Of a stretch of 64,000 bases of DNA, positions 54,101 to 63,208 are shown piece by piece (the first letter of the stretch is position 1; each line of letters begins with the position of its first letter). The DNA comes from JAIVGV01 sp036389335 (lineage in GTDB: Bacteria > Acidobacteriota > Blastocatellia > Pyrinomonadales > Pyrinomonadaceae): NCBI GenBank assembly GCA_036389335.1, contig DASVQC010000010.1, positions 1 to 64,000 on the forward strand, read 5' to 3'. A program made the position numbers and the translations under genes. Under the pieces are notes generated by a model. That model saw only the letters and a program-made list of their open reading frames with translations, searched no databases and had not been told where the DNA came from.

Positions 54101-56673
54101 GCGTCGCGCGCGGGGTGTTGCAGCGCCAAGCTGGTGAGGGTCTGGCCCGGCCCCACTTCGAGCAGGAGGCGCGAGCCCTCGCGCCACAGCGCGCCGAGGC
54201 CGTCGGCGAACCTTACGGGCTCGCACAGGTGGCGCGCCCAGTAGTCGGCGCTCGTCGCCTGCTCTGCCGTCACCCACGTCCCCGTCAGCGTGGAGACGTA
54301 AGGGAGTCGGGGGGCGTTGAGCTTCACCTTCGCGAACTCGCGCGCGAAGCCCTCGGCCACGGGGGCCATCATCCCGGAGTGGAAGGCGTGCGAGGCGTCG
54401 AGGCGGCGGCAGACGATCCCGCGCCCGGCGAGCTTCGCCTCCAACTCCTCGACCGCCGCGGCCGGCCCCGAGACGACGCTCAGGGTCGGCCCGTTGAGGG
54501 CCGAGATCGACACGCGCTCGCCGAGCAGTGGCCGCAACTGCCGCTCGTCCGACGCGACGGCGAGCATCACGCCCGGCGGCAGCTCGTGTATGAGACGCGC
54601 CCTCCTGCTGATGAGGGCCAGCCCGTCTTCGAGGGAGAAGACCCCGGCGAGGCACGCCGCCACGTACTCGCCGATGCTGTAGCCGACGACCGCCTGCGGC
54701 TTCACGCCCCAAGACATCCAGAGCCGTGCGAGCGCGTACTCGACGACGAAGAGGGCCGGGTGCGCGACGTAGGTCTGATTCAACGTCCGCGACTGGGGCG
54801 ACGCGGCCTCGTCCGAGCGCGCGAGCATCCTGCGCAGGTCGATGCGACGCGCGGGGCCGGACGACGCCGCCGCGGGCTCCGGGTCTGGCGCGGCGGGCCG
54901 CGCCTCCTGCCCCTCGTCCGCGTACATCACGCCGCGCAGGTCGAGGCCGAGGTGCGGTTCGAGCAGCTCCGAGCAGAGATCGATCTGCTCGCGGAAGACG
55001 GCCTCTGTCTCGTAGAGGCCGCGCCCCATCCCGACGTAGTGCTCGCCCAAGCCGGGGAAGGCGAAGGCGACGGCGGGACGTCCGACGCGCCCTCGGTTCG
55101 TCGTCGCAGGGCCGCCGTCCGACGCTTCCAAGCCCGCCGCCGCCTCCGACGCGCTGCGGCAGACGAGCGTCTGCCGGTGCCGGAACGCGCGCCGGCCCGT
55201 CCGCAGCGTGTGGGCCGCGTCGGCGAGGTTCACTTCCGGGTGGGCCTTCAGGTGCTCGGCCAAGTTCGACGACGCGGCCCGTAGCGCCGACTCGGTCTTG
55301 GCCGAAAGCGTCAACAACTGCCACGGCCTCGAAGGGCCGGAAGGTTCTGCGGGCGGGGCCTCTTCGACGATCACGTGCGCGTTCGTGCCGCCGATGCCGA
55401 AAGAGCTGACGCCGGCCCGGCGCGGCGTCGGCCCGGCGTGCCAGTCGCGCAGCTCCGTGTTGACGTAGAAGGGGCCGTCGCCGAGGCCGAGTTCGGGGTT
55501 GGGCTCCGCGAAGTTCAGGCTCGGGGGGATCATCCGGTGCTTGAGGGCCAGCACGGTCTTGATGAGGCCGGCGAGGCCCGCCGCCGTGTCGAGGTGCCCG
55601 ACGTTCGTCTTCACCGATCCGACGGGGCACGATCCCTTTTCGACGCGGGCCGCGCGGAAGACTCTGGCGAGCGCGGCCATCTCAATCGCGTCGCCGAGCG
55701 GCGTGCCCGTCCCGTGCGTCTCGACGTAGCCGATGGTCTCCGGGCCGACGCCCGCGACGGCCTGCGCGGCGGCGATCACGTCGGCCTGCCCCTCTACGCG
55801 CGGGGCCGTGTAGCCGACCTTGACCGAGCCGTCGTTGTTGACCGCCGAGCCCCTGATGATCGCTTCGACGTGGTCGCCGTCGGCCAGCGCGTCCGACAGC
55901 CTCTTGAGGACGACGACGCCGACGCCGTTGCCGCTGACCGTGCCGGCGGCCTTGCGGTCGAAGGCCCTGCAATGGCCGTCGGGCGAGAGGATGCCGCCGC
56001 GGTGGAAGAGGTAGCCCGACGTCTCCGGGCTGGAGACGGAGACGCCGCCCGCGAGCGCGAGATCGCAGTCGCCGCTGAGGAGGCCCTGACAGGCGAGGTG
56101 GACGGCGACGAGCGAAGTCGAGCACGAGGTCTGCACCGCGATGCTCGGGCCGCGCAGGTTCAGCTTGTAAGAGGTGCGCGTCGGCAGGTGATCCTTGTCG
56201 TTGGCGAGGATCACCTGAAAGCTGCCGATCAGGTTGAGGACGCGCGGGTTCGAGTAGATGTTGAAGAGGTAGCGGCTCAGGCTCGCGCCCGCGTAGACGC
56301 TGATCAGCCCGGGGTAGGTCTCCGCGTCGCAGCCCGCGGTCTCCAGCGCCTCCCACGCGCATTCGAGGAAGAGGCGCTGCTGCGGGTCGAGCACTTCGGC
56401 CTCGCGCGGGTTGAAGTCGAAGAACGGGGCGTCGAACAAGTCCACGTCCCCGAGCACGCCGCGCGCCCTCACGTAGTCGGGGTTGCCGAGCGCGTCGCCG
56501 CCGACGCCCGCCCCGCGCAGCTCCTCGTCGGTGAAGAAGGAGATCGACTCGACGCCGTCCCGCAGGTTGCGCCAGAACTCGGAGACGCTGCGCGCGCCGG
56601 GGAAGCGGCACGCCATCCCCACCACGGCGATCTCCGATCCATTCTCGCTGCTGAATTCTTCCAAGTCGCTCAC
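51115..56673 (-). CDS. Type I polyketide synthase, KS-AT-KR-ACP-TE
   Basis: A single-module PKS of 1852 residues. KS (about 13-440): Cys184 in TSCSTS, His320 in ETHGTGTP, His360 in KTNVGHLD. AT (about 535-880): GYSIGEY with Ser666 and HAFH at 762-765, the malonyl-type signature. KR (structural half about 950-1190; catalytic about 1200-1400): GGLGGIG, Ser1353/1354 and Tyr1364 in VDYCAAN; no LDD, so not typical B-type. ACP: Ser1520 in ELGGHSL. TE (about 1605-1850): Ser1677 in GLSQGG, which releases the product. The acidic N-terminus (MSDLEEFSSENGSE) follows the NRPS gene by 13 bp. No DH, ER or MT is seen. Confidence 0.93.
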   Translation of the reverse strand: MSDLEEFSSENGSEIAVVGMACRFPGARSVSEFWRNLRDGVESISFFTDEELRGAGVGGDALGNPDYVRARGVLGDVDLFDAPFFDFNPREAEVLDPQQRLFLECAWEALETAGCDAETYPGLISVYAGASLSRYLFNIYSNPRVLNLIGSFQVILANDKDHLPTRTSYKLNLRGPSIAVQTSCSTSLVAVHLACQGLLSGDCDLALAGGVSVSSPETSGYLFHRGGILSPDGHCRAFDRKAAGTVSGNGVGVVVLKRLSDALADGDHVEAIIRGSAVNNDGSVKVGYTAPRVEGQADVIAAAQAVAGVGPETIGYVETHGTGTPLGDAIEMAALARVFRAARVEKGSCPVGSVKTNVGHLDTAAGLAGLIKTVLALKHRMIPPSLNFAEPNPELGLGDGPFYVNTELRDWHAGPTPRRAGVSSFGIGGTNAHVIVEEAPPAEPSGPSRPWQLLTLSAKTESALRAASSNLAEHLKAHPEVNLADAAHTLRTGRRAFRHRQTLVCRSASEAAAGLEASDGGPATTNRGRVGRPAVAFAFPGLGEHYVGMGRGLYETEAVFREQIDLCSELLEPHLGLDLRGVMYADEGQEARPAAPDPEPAAASSGPARRIDLRRMLARSDEAASPQSRTLNQTYVAHPALFVVEYALARLWMSWGVKPQAVVGYSIGEYVAACLAGVFSLEDGLALISRRARLIHELPPGVMLAVASDERQLRPLLGERVSISALNGPTLSVVSGPAAAVEELEAKLAGRGIVCRRLDASHAFHSGMMAPVAEGFAREFAKVKLNAPRLPYVSTLTGTWVTAEQATSADYWARHLCEPVRFADGLGALWREGSRLLLEVGPGQTLTSLALQHPARDAAAGHLALPSMRSSYDRQPDEAFILSTLGKLWLAGAEPDWNSFVAAERRRKLALPTYPFERRRYWIGSDAGTVDVSPAHAASATGENAAVEDWLFVPTWKQSPLPSGHSRADLSKRKSCWLVFVDAGGTGVRLASSLEALGQDVIGVREGDGFARLGEGLYAVDPARADDYHELLGALRTEGRRPDRVVHLWGLTRGGGEEARAGGDVGRALAQGFYSLIYLAQSLGQHGAGGPVDLTVVSNSTQQVTGEEELRPEKATVLGPCRVIPQEYRDVNCRSIDAPAPEPGSAQEQTLIDRLLDELAAGARAADVAYREGVRWVRGYERARLDGAGGTPTRLRERGVYLITGGLGGIGLTLAEHLARTVRARLVLTGRSEFPRPDEWGHWLASRPAEDAACRTIRRLQALEGHGAEVAIFSADVADPLRMKNVVAEARERFGRIDGVVHAAGVVGGGIIALKTAEAAERVLAPKVRGALVLDELFRGAGLDFFVLCSSLSSFAGGPGQVDYCAANVFLDAFARARRDGFTVSINWDVWRDVGMIVNTELPRHLKEEREANLRHALSPREGAEAFARILGAPLPQVIVTKRDVGAGRPARGDAPPPRHTREAGPTPAPVAAHERPPLGVAYVAPRSETERGVAEIWQELLGIGRVGVRDDFFELGGHSLLALRLVARLRESFRVELPLNALLESLTVGSLAKLIEESTARGDDPNGPDSDAREGKAEPPSRGDAARAAAASNHLVELRKGATRPLFLIHPAGGTAFCYRHLARSLGPEQTVYGVQARGVVTREPPLESIEEMAAQYLEAIRAVQPEGPYRLAGLSQGGTVAYEMAQQLQAGRERVGLLALLDTPGPGQMPPEAADDAETFVHMFGGQLPLSLDELRRLGPEEQLAFVFEQMKAAALVPADVDPTEARRFLAIWKANMRALERYVPRRYEGRLLFIRAGEWLAFNPQRPELPWIDLAADGIEIHVVPGNHHTMINNPHVEVLARLLRARLA

Positions 56674-56686
56674 CCGCTTTCCCCGA

Positions 56687-59600
56687 CTAACTTCCGGCCC
56701 GCCTTCTCTGCTTCAACTGGTTTTGCAGACGGCTCCTGCCCTGCCTGCGCTTCTCCGACAACTCCTCTGCGCTCGCGGCGGGCGGGGGCGCGCCGGCCCC
56801 TCGCGACAACCGCTCGGCCAACAGCCTGACGGTCGGGTACTGGAACATCTCGACCATCGGCAAGTCCTGATCGAACAGCTCGCGGAGCCTGCTGTTGACC
56901 CGCAGCAGCAGCAGCGAGTGGCCGCCCATGTCGAAGAAGTTGTCGTCCCTGCCGACGCGCTCGACGCGCAGCGTCTCCTCCCAGACGGCTGCGACCCTGC
57001 GCTCGGCCTCCGTCGCGGGCGGGGCGTAGTGCGCTCGCACGCCCAGCTCCGACTCGCCCGGCGCGGGCAGGGCGGCGCGATCAACTTTACCGTTCGGCAT
57101 CTGGGGCAGCGCGTCGAGGAGGACGAAGGCCGTCGGGATCATATAGTCGGGCAGCAGCTCCCGCAACGACGCGCGCAGCTCGTCGGCCCCCCGCGCGGCC
57201 CCCTCGCGTAAGCCCACGTAGGCGACCAGACGTTTGCCGCCTTCCCCGTCGTCGCGCGCCAGCACCGCGGCCTCGCGCACGCTTTCGTCGCGCCGCAGCG
57301 CCGCCTCGATCTCCTGCAACTCGATGCGGTAGCCCCTCACCTTCACCTGCTGATCGTTGCGCCCGAGAAACTCTATCTCCGCGTCCTCGCGGTAGCGCCC
57401 CACGTCGCCCGTGCGGTAGAGGCGCGCGCCCGCGCGGCGGCTGAACGGGTCGGGGACGAACCTCTCCGCCGTCAGGTCGGGCCGGTTGAGATAGCCGCGC
57501 GCGAGGCCGTCGCCGCCGACGTAGATTTCGCCGGGGTAGCCGAGCGGCGCTGGCGTAAGCTCCGCGTCGAGCAGATAGACGCGCGCGTTCGCCACGGGGC
57601 GACCGATGGGCACGGGCGCGCGCCGGTCGCCGGGGCGCGCGCGATAGGCCGTGCTCCAGACGGTGTTTTCCGTCGGGCCGTACTCGTTGAAGAGGCTCGC
57701 GCGCGGCAGCGCCTCGTGGTGCCGCGCGACCAACTCTTGCGGGCAGCTCTCGCCCGCGACGATGAAGGTCGTGGAGGGGCCGGGCCGCGCCGGTCGCAGG
57801 TGCTCTATGAGCGCGGCGTGGACCGAGGGCAGCGTGAGCAGGTGCGAGATGTCGTTCTCCGCGATCAGCTCCGCGATGCGCTTCACGTCGCGCTGCACGC
57901 CCTCCTCGGGCAGGAACAGCGTCCCGCCGTAACACAGAGTCCAGAAGATGCCGGCCACGGAGCTGTCGAAGGCGAAGGGCGAAGTCAGGAGGAAGCGCGC
58001 GGGGGCCGCGCCGTAGTAAGCCATCCGCGCCGCCGTCGAGTGACAGAGGTTGCCGTGTGTGACGGCCACGCCCTTCGGGCGGCCCGTCGAGCCCGACGTG
58101 TAGATGACGTAGGCGAGATCGTCCGGGCCGACGCCGCTCTGTATGCGCTCGGCGCTCTCCCGCGCAAGCTCTTCACCGAGCGCGCCGACGCTGATCGACG
58201 CGACCCCGCGCGCCGCCAGACGCTCGGCCCAACGCGCGTCCATGCGCTCGGCCACGCGGCCTTGAGTCAGGATCAAACGCGCGCCCGTCTCCTCCACGAT
58301 GAACTCGCTGCGCTCCGCCGGGTACGCGGGATCGATTGGCACGTAAGCCCCGCCCGCCTTAAGGACGGCGAGCAGCGCGACGACCATCTCTATCGACCGC
58401 TCCATCATCACGCCGACCAAGACTTCCGGCCCCACCCCGCGACGGCGCAGGCGTTGGGCTAACTGATTCGCGCGGTCGTCCAGCTCGCGGTAGGTGAGCG
58501 ATTGATCGCCGGACGAGAGGGCCGGGGCGTCGGGCGCGCGATCACACTGACGCTCGAACAGCTCGTGGGCGCACGCGCGCTCGTAGTCGGCGTCCGTCGC
58601 GTTCCACTCCCCGAGCAGTTGCGCCTGCTCGCGCGCGGGGAGCAGGCTTTTGTGCTGGTAGGGGGCGGACGGGTTGAGGGCCATCTCCGAGAGGATCGTC
58701 TGGTAGTAGTCGGCGATGGCGCGAGCCTGTCGCGCGGGGAAGATCGAACTGTCGTGGTGGAGGTTGAGCGTCAGGTTTTGGGCCGCAGCGGCGGAGGAGA
58801 AGTTCGCCACCAGCGGGAAGTTCGTCTCCTCGAAGGCGTCCTGACTGAGGACTTTGATCTGCCCTTCGAGCGACTTGTAGATGTGAAAGTTGTTGTAGTT
58901 GAAGAGCGCCTGAAAGAGGGCCTGTCGGCCCCTCTTCCTTTGCAGCTCGGCCAACGGGTAGCGCCGGTGGGGGAAACTTTCGCGCTCGGCCCGGAAGGTC
59001 TGCGTCACCAGCTCCTTCCAAGTGCCGCCCTCCAGCCGGAGGCGGAACGGGACGGTGTTGAGGAAGAGTCCCAGCACGCGGTCGCCGTCGGCCACTTCGG
59101 GGCGACCGTTCGAGACGAGACCCGTCACCACGTCCGCCTGACCCGACAGCAGCTTCAAGGCGCGCAGGTGCGCGGCCAGCAGGACGCTCTTGAGGGGAAC
59201 GCCCGTCGAGCGCACCAGACGCATCAGCCCTTCGGAAACTTCCGCGGGAATCCTCGCGCTGACGACGCCGGTCTCCGGCCCGGCTTGTGCCGCCGCGTCT
59301 CCGCCCGCCCAACCCGCGACGGCGGTGACGTGCGCGCCCGCCAGTTGACGATCCCAAAACTGTTCGGCCTCCGCCGATTGCAGCGTGGCCCGTTCGAGCG
59401 CGACGAAGTCTCGGTAGGTGGCCGCGGGCGCGGGCTGGCCCGCCGCCTCGCCCCCGCCGACGAGCCCGAGGTACGCGGCGAAGAACTCGGACACCATGAC
59501 CGCCACGCTCCACCCGTCGAGGACGGCGTGGTGGAAGCTGACGGTGAACTGGAAGGAGGCGTCCGTGCGTTGGTGCACGTAGAAGTGGACGAGCGGGGGG

Positions 59601-62600
59601 GAGGCCCAGTCGAAGCTGCGCCGCCTCTCGTCGGCCTTCCAGCTTGAGAGGGCCCGCTCCTGCTCGTCGTCGGCGAGACCCCGCAAGTCGTCGAAGTGGA
59701 CGGGCAGGGCCGCCGCCTTGTGAACCAGTTGCAGCGGCTCTGCGAAGCCCGTCAGGTCGAACGAGGTGCGCAGCACGGGGTGGCGCGCGGCGAGGCGCAC
59801 CGCGGCCTCCTGAAACGCACGCGGCTCGAAGGGCGCTTCGAGGTGCGCGCTGAAAACGTCGTGGTAGGTGGCGGCCCCGGCGGTCAGCTTGCTGTGGAAG
59901 AGCATCCCCGCCTGCAGGGCCGCCAGCGGGTACGCGTCTTCGACGTGGGCCGGGACTCTTCGCCGGTCTTCGTCGCGGAGCAGCCCGAAAGGCTCGGTCT
60001 TCGTCGGCGGCGGCCCGGTCTGTTCCCCGACACCGATCTCGCGGGCCAGTGCGGCGACGGTGTTGCAGCGCAGGAGTTGTTCGAGGGAAAAATCGAGCCC
60101 GACTTTCTGAGCCTGCGCGCGCACGCGTATGCTCTGGATCGAGTCGCCGCCGAGATCGAAGAAGTTGTCGTGGACGCCGACCTCTTCGACGCCCAAGACC
60201 CTGCCCCAGATTCCGGCCAGCACTTCCTCGACGGGCGTGCGCGGGCCGACGCGGCGCGCGTCGTCGGCCCGCCCCGCGATCTTCACCTCCGGCAGCTCCC
60301 TCCGGTTGATCTTCCCGCTCGCCGTCAGCGGCATCTCCGTCAAAACTTCGACGTGGGCCGGGACCATGTAGTCGGGCAGACGCCCCCGCACGTAGTCCCT
60401 CAGCTCCTCCCCGCTCGCCCCCACGCCCGCCTTGCAGACCACGTAGCCCACGAGGCGCTGCGGATCGCCCGCGCCGCCCCACGCCTTGACCGCCGCCTCT
60501 CTCACGCGCGCGTGCTCGCGCAGCACGGCCTCGATCTCGCCCAGCTCCACGCGGTTGCCGCGCACCTTCACCTGCTCGTCGGCGCGCCCGAGGTATTCGA
60601 GCGCGCCGTCGTCGAGGCGGCGCACGACGTCTCCGCTCCGGTAGAGTCGGCCCCCGCCGCTCTGTCCGAAGAGATCGGGCAGGAACTTCTCTGCGGTCAA
60701 CTCGGGCCGGTTCAAATAGCCGCGCCCGACGCCGACGCCCCCGATGTACAACTCGCCCACGGCCCCGACCGGGACGGGCCGCGTCTGCTCGTCCAACACG
60801 TAGAGCCGGATGTTGGAGATGGGCCGACCAATCGGCACGCTCGCGCGCAGGCCGTCGCGCTCGCACCGCCACGCCGTCACGTCGATGGCCGCCTCCGTCG
60901 GCCCGTACAAGTTATGCAACTCGGCTTCGGCGAACCGCGCGAAGAAACGATCCGCGAGCGACGGCGCGAGCGCCTCGCCGCTACAGATGACCCGGCGCAG
61001 AGACTTACAACGCCGCTCCAGATCGTCCTCTTCCAGAAAGACCGTGAGCAGGGAGGGGACGAAGTGCACGGTCGTAATCTCGCGCTCGGCGATCACGTCG
61101 CGCAGGTAGGCCGCGTCGCGGTGCCCTCCGGGCCGCGCGACGACCAACTCCGCCCCGCACGTCAGGGGCCAGAAGAACTCCCACGCCGACACGTCGAACG
61201 TGTACGGCGTCTTCTGCAACACGCGCTCGCCCGGCCCCATCCGGTACTCGTCCTGCATCCACTGCAACCGGTTACTGACGCCCGCGTGCGTGTTCATCGC
61301 ACCCTTAGGCCGCCCCGTCGAGCCCGACGTGTAGATGACATACGCGAGGTTGTCAGGCCCGACGCCGCCCTCGACGCGCTCGGCGCTCTCCCGCGCGATC
61401 TCGTCCCACTCGGCATCGACTTTGATCGTCGCCACGCCTCGCCCCCGCAGGTTCTCCGCCCAAAGCCCGCCCGTACGCTCTGCGACGCGCCCCTGCGTCA
61501 AGACCACACGCGCCCCGGTCTCATCCGTGATGAAGTTGACGCGCTCCGCCGGGTAGTCCGGATCGATGGGCACGTAAGCCCCGCCCGCCTTCATGATCGC
61601 CAGCAGCGAGACGACCATCTCTATCGACCGCTCCATCACCACCGCGACGAGGACTTCCGGCCCCACCCCGCGACGGCGCAGGAGGCGCGCTAACTGGTTG
61701 GCGCGTGCGTCCAGCTCGCGGTAGGTGAGCGATTGGCCCTCGAACGAGAGGGCCGGGGCGTCGGGCGTGCGAGCGGCCTGCCGCTCGCACAGCTCGTGGA
61801 CGCACAGCCGCTCGTAGTCGGCGTCCGTCGCGTTCCACTCTCCGAGCACCCGCCGCCGCTCGCCCTCTGAGAGGAGTGGTAAGTCTTCGAGGCGCTGATC
61901 CGGATCGGCGGCCATCGCCACGAGCAGCGCGCTCATGTGTTCCAGCAGGCGCTTCACCGTCCGCGCCTCGTAACGCTGCTCGTGGCTGATCTGGAGTCGC
62001 AGCTCGCGCCCCGGCGTGACGAGCACGGTCAGAGGGTAGTTCGTCTGCTCTACCGCGTAAGCCTCCGTCACGACCAGCCCGCGGCCCTGCTGCTTCAGCG
62101 AAGAATCGACGGGGTAGTTCTCGAAGACGAACAGCGTGTCGAAGAGCGCGCGACCGCGCCCGGCCCCGGCCCACGCCTGCACGCGCGCCAGAGGGCTGTA
62201 CTCGTAGGCCCGCGCCTCGGCCTGCTCGGCCTGCAGGCCGCGCAACCACTCGGACAGAACCTCCCGGCCCTCCGTGCGGGCGCGCACCGGCAGCGTGTTG
62301 ATGAACAGCCCCACCATGCGCTCGGCCCCCGCAAGCTCCGCGGGCCGGCCCGAAACGGTCGCGCCGAAGACCACGTCGCGCGCGCCCGCGTAGCGCGAGA
62401 GCAGGAGCGCCCACGCGCCCTGCACCAGCGTGTTGACGGTCAGGTGGTGCCGCCGCGCGGACGCTTGCAGGGCGGCGGTCTCCTGTTCCGAGAGTGTGAG
62501 TTGCTGCTTGTCGTAGCGCGGGGGGCCGGAGGCGGGCGCGGGGGCGCGGTCGGGGCGGATGTCGGTCGGCGAGTCGAAACCCGCGAGCGCGCGCCGCCAG

Positions 62601-63208
62601 AAGCTCTCGGCGCGCGAGAGGTCTTGCCGTTGCAGCCACGCGATGTAGTCGCCGTAGGGCCGCGGCAGCGGCAGTTCGAGATCGCCGCCGCGCGCGAACG
62701 CGTCGTAGTAAGCCAGCACTTCGCCGAGCACGAGGAAGACCGACCAGCCGTCGAGCAGCAGGTGTTGGTGGCTCCAGACGAACTTGTACGAGTCGTCGCC
62801 CAGTCGCAGGAGGGCGAAGCGCATCAAGGGGGCCTTCTCAAGCCTGAACCCCTGTCGCCGATCCGCGTCCAGATACGCCTCAAGGCGCTCGGCCTGATCG
62901 GGCGGGGAGAGCGCGCGCCAGTCCTGCCGATCCCAAACGGGCGTGGCCGACCGGCCCACCACCTGAAGCGGCTTTTCGACGTTCCTCCATGCGAAGGCGG
63001 TGCGCAGGACGGGGTGCCGCCCGACGACCCTGCGCCACGCACTTTCGAACGCCGGGGCGTCGGGCCTCTCCAGCGCGCAGACGACCTGCGTCACGTAGAC
63101 GCCCGAGTCCGGCGCGCCGAGCGTGTGCAGGAGTATCCCCTCCTGCGTGGGCGAGAGCGGGTAGATGGCCTCGACGCTCTTTCTGGTCTCTTGCCGGGTG
63201 TTACTCAA
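56687..63208 (-). CDS. Non-ribosomal peptide synthetase, C-A-PCP-C-A-PCP
   Basis: A two-module NRPS of 2173 residues. C1 (about 12-440; QHLLLDG at 148-154). A1 (about 470-970; TSGSTGRPKG core, Lys966). PCP1 with Ser1023 in LGGDSI. C2 from about 1090 (FHHAVLDGWS). A2 (about 1540-2030). PCP2 with Ser2098 in MGGHSL. Reading the A1 pocket by alignment to GrsA gives D-V-W-H-I-S-L-I-D-K, one change from the known serine code. A2 gives D-S-A-L-I-A-E-V-W-K, which I do not recognise. The C-terminal tail is basic (RRQGRSRLQNQLKQRRRAGS), fitting docking to the acidic PKS N-terminus. TTG start overlapping the previous stop region by 8 bp. Confidence 0.93.
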   Translation of the reverse strand: MSNTRQETRKSVEAIYPLSPTQEGILLHTLGAPDSGVYVTQVVCALERPDAPAFESAWRRVVGRHPVLRTAFAWRNVEKPLQVVGRSATPVWDRQDWRALSPPDQAERLEAYLDADRRQGFRLEKAPLMRFALLRLGDDSYKFVWSHQHLLLDGWSVFLVLGEVLAYYDAFARGGDLELPLPRPYGDYIAWLQRQDLSRAESFWRRALAGFDSPTDIRPDRAPAPASGPPRYDKQQLTLSEQETAALQASARRHHLTVNTLVQGAWALLLSRYAGARDVVFGATVSGRPAELAGAERMVGLFINTLPVRARTEGREVLSEWLRGLQAEQAEARAYEYSPLARVQAWAGAGRGRALFDTLFVFENYPVDSSLKQQGRGLVVTEAYAVEQTNYPLTVLVTPGRELRLQISHEQRYEARTVKRLLEHMSALLVAMAADPDQRLEDLPLLSEGERRRVLGEWNATDADYERLCVHELCERQAARTPDAPALSFEGQSLTYRELDARANQLARLLRRRGVGPEVLVAVVMERSIEMVVSLLAIMKAGGAYVPIDPDYPAERVNFITDETGARVVLTQGRVAERTGGLWAENLRGRGVATIKVDAEWDEIARESAERVEGGVGPDNLAYVIYTSGSTGRPKGAMNTHAGVSNRLQWMQDEYRMGPGERVLQKTPYTFDVSAWEFFWPLTCGAELVVARPGGHRDAAYLRDVIAEREITTVHFVPSLLTVFLEEDDLERRCKSLRRVICSGEALAPSLADRFFARFAEAELHNLYGPTEAAIDVTAWRCERDGLRASVPIGRPISNIRLYVLDEQTRPVPVGAVGELYIGGVGVGRGYLNRPELTAEKFLPDLFGQSGGGRLYRSGDVVRRLDDGALEYLGRADEQVKVRGNRVELGEIEAVLREHARVREAAVKAWGGAGDPQRLVGYVVCKAGVGASGEELRDYVRGRLPDYMVPAHVEVLTEMPLTASGKINRRELPEVKIAGRADDARRVGPRTPVEEVLAGIWGRVLGVEEVGVHDNFFDLGGDSIQSIRVRAQAQKVGLDFSLEQLLRCNTVAALAREIGVGEQTGPPPTKTEPFGLLRDEDRRRVPAHVEDAYPLAALQAGMLFHSKLTAGAATYHDVFSAHLEAPFEPRAFQEAAVRLAARHPVLRTSFDLTGFAEPLQLVHKAAALPVHFDDLRGLADDEQERALSSWKADERRRSFDWASPPLVHFYVHQRTDASFQFTVSFHHAVLDGWSVAVMVSEFFAAYLGLVGGGEAAGQPAPAATYRDFVALERATLQSAEAEQFWDRQLAGAHVTAVAGWAGGDAAAQAGPETGVVSARIPAEVSEGLMRLVRSTGVPLKSVLLAAHLRALKLLSGQADVVTGLVSNGRPEVADGDRVLGLFLNTVPFRLRLEGGTWKELVTQTFRAERESFPHRRYPLAELQRKRGRQALFQALFNYNNFHIYKSLEGQIKVLSQDAFEETNFPLVANFSSAAAAQNLTLNLHHDSSIFPARQARAIADYYQTILSEMALNPSAPYQHKSLLPAREQAQLLGEWNATDADYERACAHELFERQCDRAPDAPALSSGDQSLTYRELDDRANQLAQRLRRRGVGPEVLVGVMMERSIEMVVALLAVLKAGGAYVPIDPAYPAERSEFIVEETGARLILTQGRVAERMDARWAERLAARGVASISVGALGEELARESAERIQSGVGPDDLAYVIYTSGSTGRPKGVAVTHGNLCHSTAARMAYYGAAPARFLLTSPFAFDSSVAGIFWTLCYGGTLFLPEEGVQRDVKRIAELIAENDISHLLTLPSVHAALIEHLRPARPGPSTTFIVAGESCPQELVARHHEALPRASLFNEYGPTENTVWSTAYRARPGDRRAPVPIGRPVANARVYLLDAELTPAPLGYPGEIYVGGDGLARGYLNRPDLTAERFVPDPFSRRAGARLYRTGDVGRYREDAEIEFLGRNDQQVKVRGYRIELQEIEAALRRDESVREAAVLARDDGEGGKRLVAYVGLREGAARGADELRASLRELLPDYMIPTAFVLLDALPQMPNGKVDRAALPAPGESELGVRAHYAPPATEAERRVAAVWEETLRVERVGRDDNFFDMGGHSLLLLRVNSRLRELFDQDLPMVEMFQYPTVRLLAERLSRGAGAPPPAASAEELSEKRRQGRSRLQNQLKQRRRAGS

